Assembly (NCBI RefSeq): GCF_029714205.1
Contig: NZ_CP121648.1
Span: forward strand, 434,001 to 498,000
DNA: 64,000 bases
Direction: 5' to 3'
Origin: Methylobacterium sp. CB376
Lineage (GTDB): Bacteria; Pseudomonadota; Alphaproteobacteria; Rhizobiales; Beijerinckiaceae
Of this stretch, positions 63,156 through 64,000 are shown piece by piece (position 1 is the first letter of the stretch; each line of letters begins with the position of its first letter). The notes beneath the pieces were generated by a model. It saw nothing but the letters and a program-made list of their open reading frames with translations, was not told the origin of the DNA and ran no database searches. Made by a program: the position numbers and the translations under genes.

Positions 63156-64000
63156 TCAGGCGGGAGCACCCGCCGGGAGGGAGGCCGAACGCGGCGCCGG
63201 CGCCACAGGCGCGGGCCGGCCGGCGGACGCCGCCTCGCCCGTCGCGGCCGCCAGGCAGGCCTCCACCGCCTCGCGCAGGGAGGTGACGTGATCGTCCGCC
63301 CCCAGGGCGGCGCGGGCCTCCGGATCGGCCAGGGCGAGGTCGTCGGTCGGCCAGAGGCCGACCAGGATGCGGGCCTGCGGCAGGCGCCGCCGCACCCGCT
63401 GCACGAGGTAGCGCAGGTGCGCCGGGGTGCCGCTGATCTCCAGGTAGGAGATGCAGACCATCCGGGCCTCGCCCGCGTCGAGGTCGGCGATCCGCGCCCG
63501 CGACACCGCCGCGAACGGCACGACCCGGGTGCCGAGGCCGTTCTTCTCCAGGAGCTGCGAGAGCATCGTCGAGGCGGCCTCGTCGAGCGGGCCGCGGCCC
63601 GCCACGCAGAGCACGGCCCCCTTCTGCCGCCAGGGCGCCGGCAGGGTCTCCGGGGCCGGCGCGCCCGGCACGGCCGGCTCGCCGTCGCAGGGGGCGGCGG
63701 CGTCGGCATCGCGCCCCAGGAGCCGCCCGGCGAGACTGGTCTGGGCGGCGGGCGCGACGTCCTCGCGGTCGGCGAGGTCGGTGACGAGCTCGTCGATCGC
63801 CGTGCGGATCCGCTCCAGCTGCTCCTCGGTCAGCACCCCGCGGCGGGCGTCGGAGGCGGCGAGTTGCAGGCCCTTGAGCACCACGTCGTCGTAGTAGGAG
63901 GAGAGCGAGCACTCGCTGAGGATCGATTCCGCGAGCTCCTGCGCCTCGTCGGGGTCGTCCGCGAGGAGGCGCTGGTAGAAGTTCTCCACCGGGGTCAGGG
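63156..64000 (-). CDS. AI-2E family transporter, C-terminal cytoplasmic part (gene continues beyond window)
   Basis: The reading frame enters from the right edge with LTPVENFYQRLLADDPDEAQ, the sequence that in alphaproteobacterial AI-2E (PerM/TqsA) family transporters follows the last membrane helix. About 280 residues are present. A helical part follows (LSECSLSSYYDDVVLKGLQL, GVLTEEQLERIRTAIDELVT), then a Rossmann-like domain (AVLCVAGRGPLDEAASTMLS, VVPFAAVSRARIADLDAGEA, RMVCISYLEISGTPAHLRYL) and a Pro/Ala-rich tail. The membrane part lies outside the window, so the family call rests on this extension. The Rossmann domain resembles a B12-binding fold, but the B12 His motif is not seen. The transported molecule is unknown. 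Confidence 0.7.
   Translation of the reverse strand, partial: LTPVENFYQRLLADDPDEAQELAESILSECSLSSYYDDVVLKGLQLAASDARRGVLTEEQLERIRTAIDELVTDLADREDVAPAAQTSLAGRLLGRDADAAAPCDGEPAVPGAPAPETLPAPWRQKGAVLCVAGRGPLDEAASTMLSQLLEKNGLGTRVVPFAAVSRARIADLDAGEARMVCISYLEISGTPAHLRYLVQRVRRRLPQARILVGLWPTDDLALADPEARAALGADDHVTSLREAVEACLAAATGEAASAGRPAPVAPAPRSASLPAGAPA

Noticed and set aside
63156..64000. Free-standing B12-binding photosensor (MerR/CarH or AerR type)
   Set aside because: The His of the DxHxxG motif is absent, and the frame continues off the window edge with the LTPVENFYQR sequence expected after the membrane part of an AI-2E transporter.

Overview
This is a 64 kb chromosomal window from a high-GC (roughly 70% or more) alphaproteobacterium, most likely Methylobacterium or a close relative in Methylobacteriaceae. 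That placement is an inference. It rests on the GC content, the set of housekeeping genes, an HpnP-type hopanoid methylase, alphaproteobacterial RNase E and chemoreceptor types, and an RpoH/ROSE-controlled Hsp20 gene. No transposase, integrase, prophage or CRISPR array was seen.

Layout. (1) 1-16000 holds the transcription/translation core on the minus strand: tuf, tRNA-Trp, secE-nusG, rplK-rplA, rplJ-rplL, rpoB (cut by the window edge). The core is broken up by foreign cargo: two chemoreceptor genes between tuf and tRNA-Trp (one decayed), and a hopanoid methylase-like radical SAM gene plus another chemoreceptor between rplA and rplJ. (2) 16100-26350 holds acylphosphatase and two small DUF genes, an RraA-like protein, the complete EF-P lysylation set (epmA-epmB divergent from efp), a DUF1624 membrane protein, a double cold-shock protein with a DUF192 protein, and a fourth chemoreceptor. 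(3) 26300-36000 holds propionyl-CoA carboxylase alpha, an L,D-transpeptidase lipoprotein, a histone-deacetylase-family amidohydrolase, an AEC transporter, an HTH-RibB fusion preceded by twin palindromes, and chorismate synthase. (4) 36000-46500 holds RNase E with a repeat-rich acidic insertion, a soluble chemoreceptor, and a LysR-governed operon joining an ABC importer to two hydrolases. (5) 46600-57740 holds a divergent pair (a protease-fold protein lacking its catalytic triad, and a bacterial alpha-2-macroglobulin), then a LysR/aldo-keto reductase pair that separates the macroglobulin from a frameshifted pbpC. (6) 57800-64000 holds hemC, small proteins, a fourfold tandem terminator, hsp20 with a ROSE-like thermometer and RpoH promoter, a lysophospholipase-like hydrolase, hisN, and the 3' end of an AI-2E family transporter gene.

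The most notable theme is local sequence instability. Eleven short direct-repeat arrays (periods 13 to 41 bp) lie inside genes, across stop/start junctions and in terminators. One 13-bp duplication explains a frameshift in a chemoreceptor. A 16-bp array turned a coupled stop/start junction in the ABC operon into a chain of minicistrons. A 41-bp array made four consecutive terminators. The most promising regulatory idea is that the HTH-RibB fusion represses its own gene through two TTTCAG-N5-CTGAAA sites, while an internal start makes the enzyme alone.
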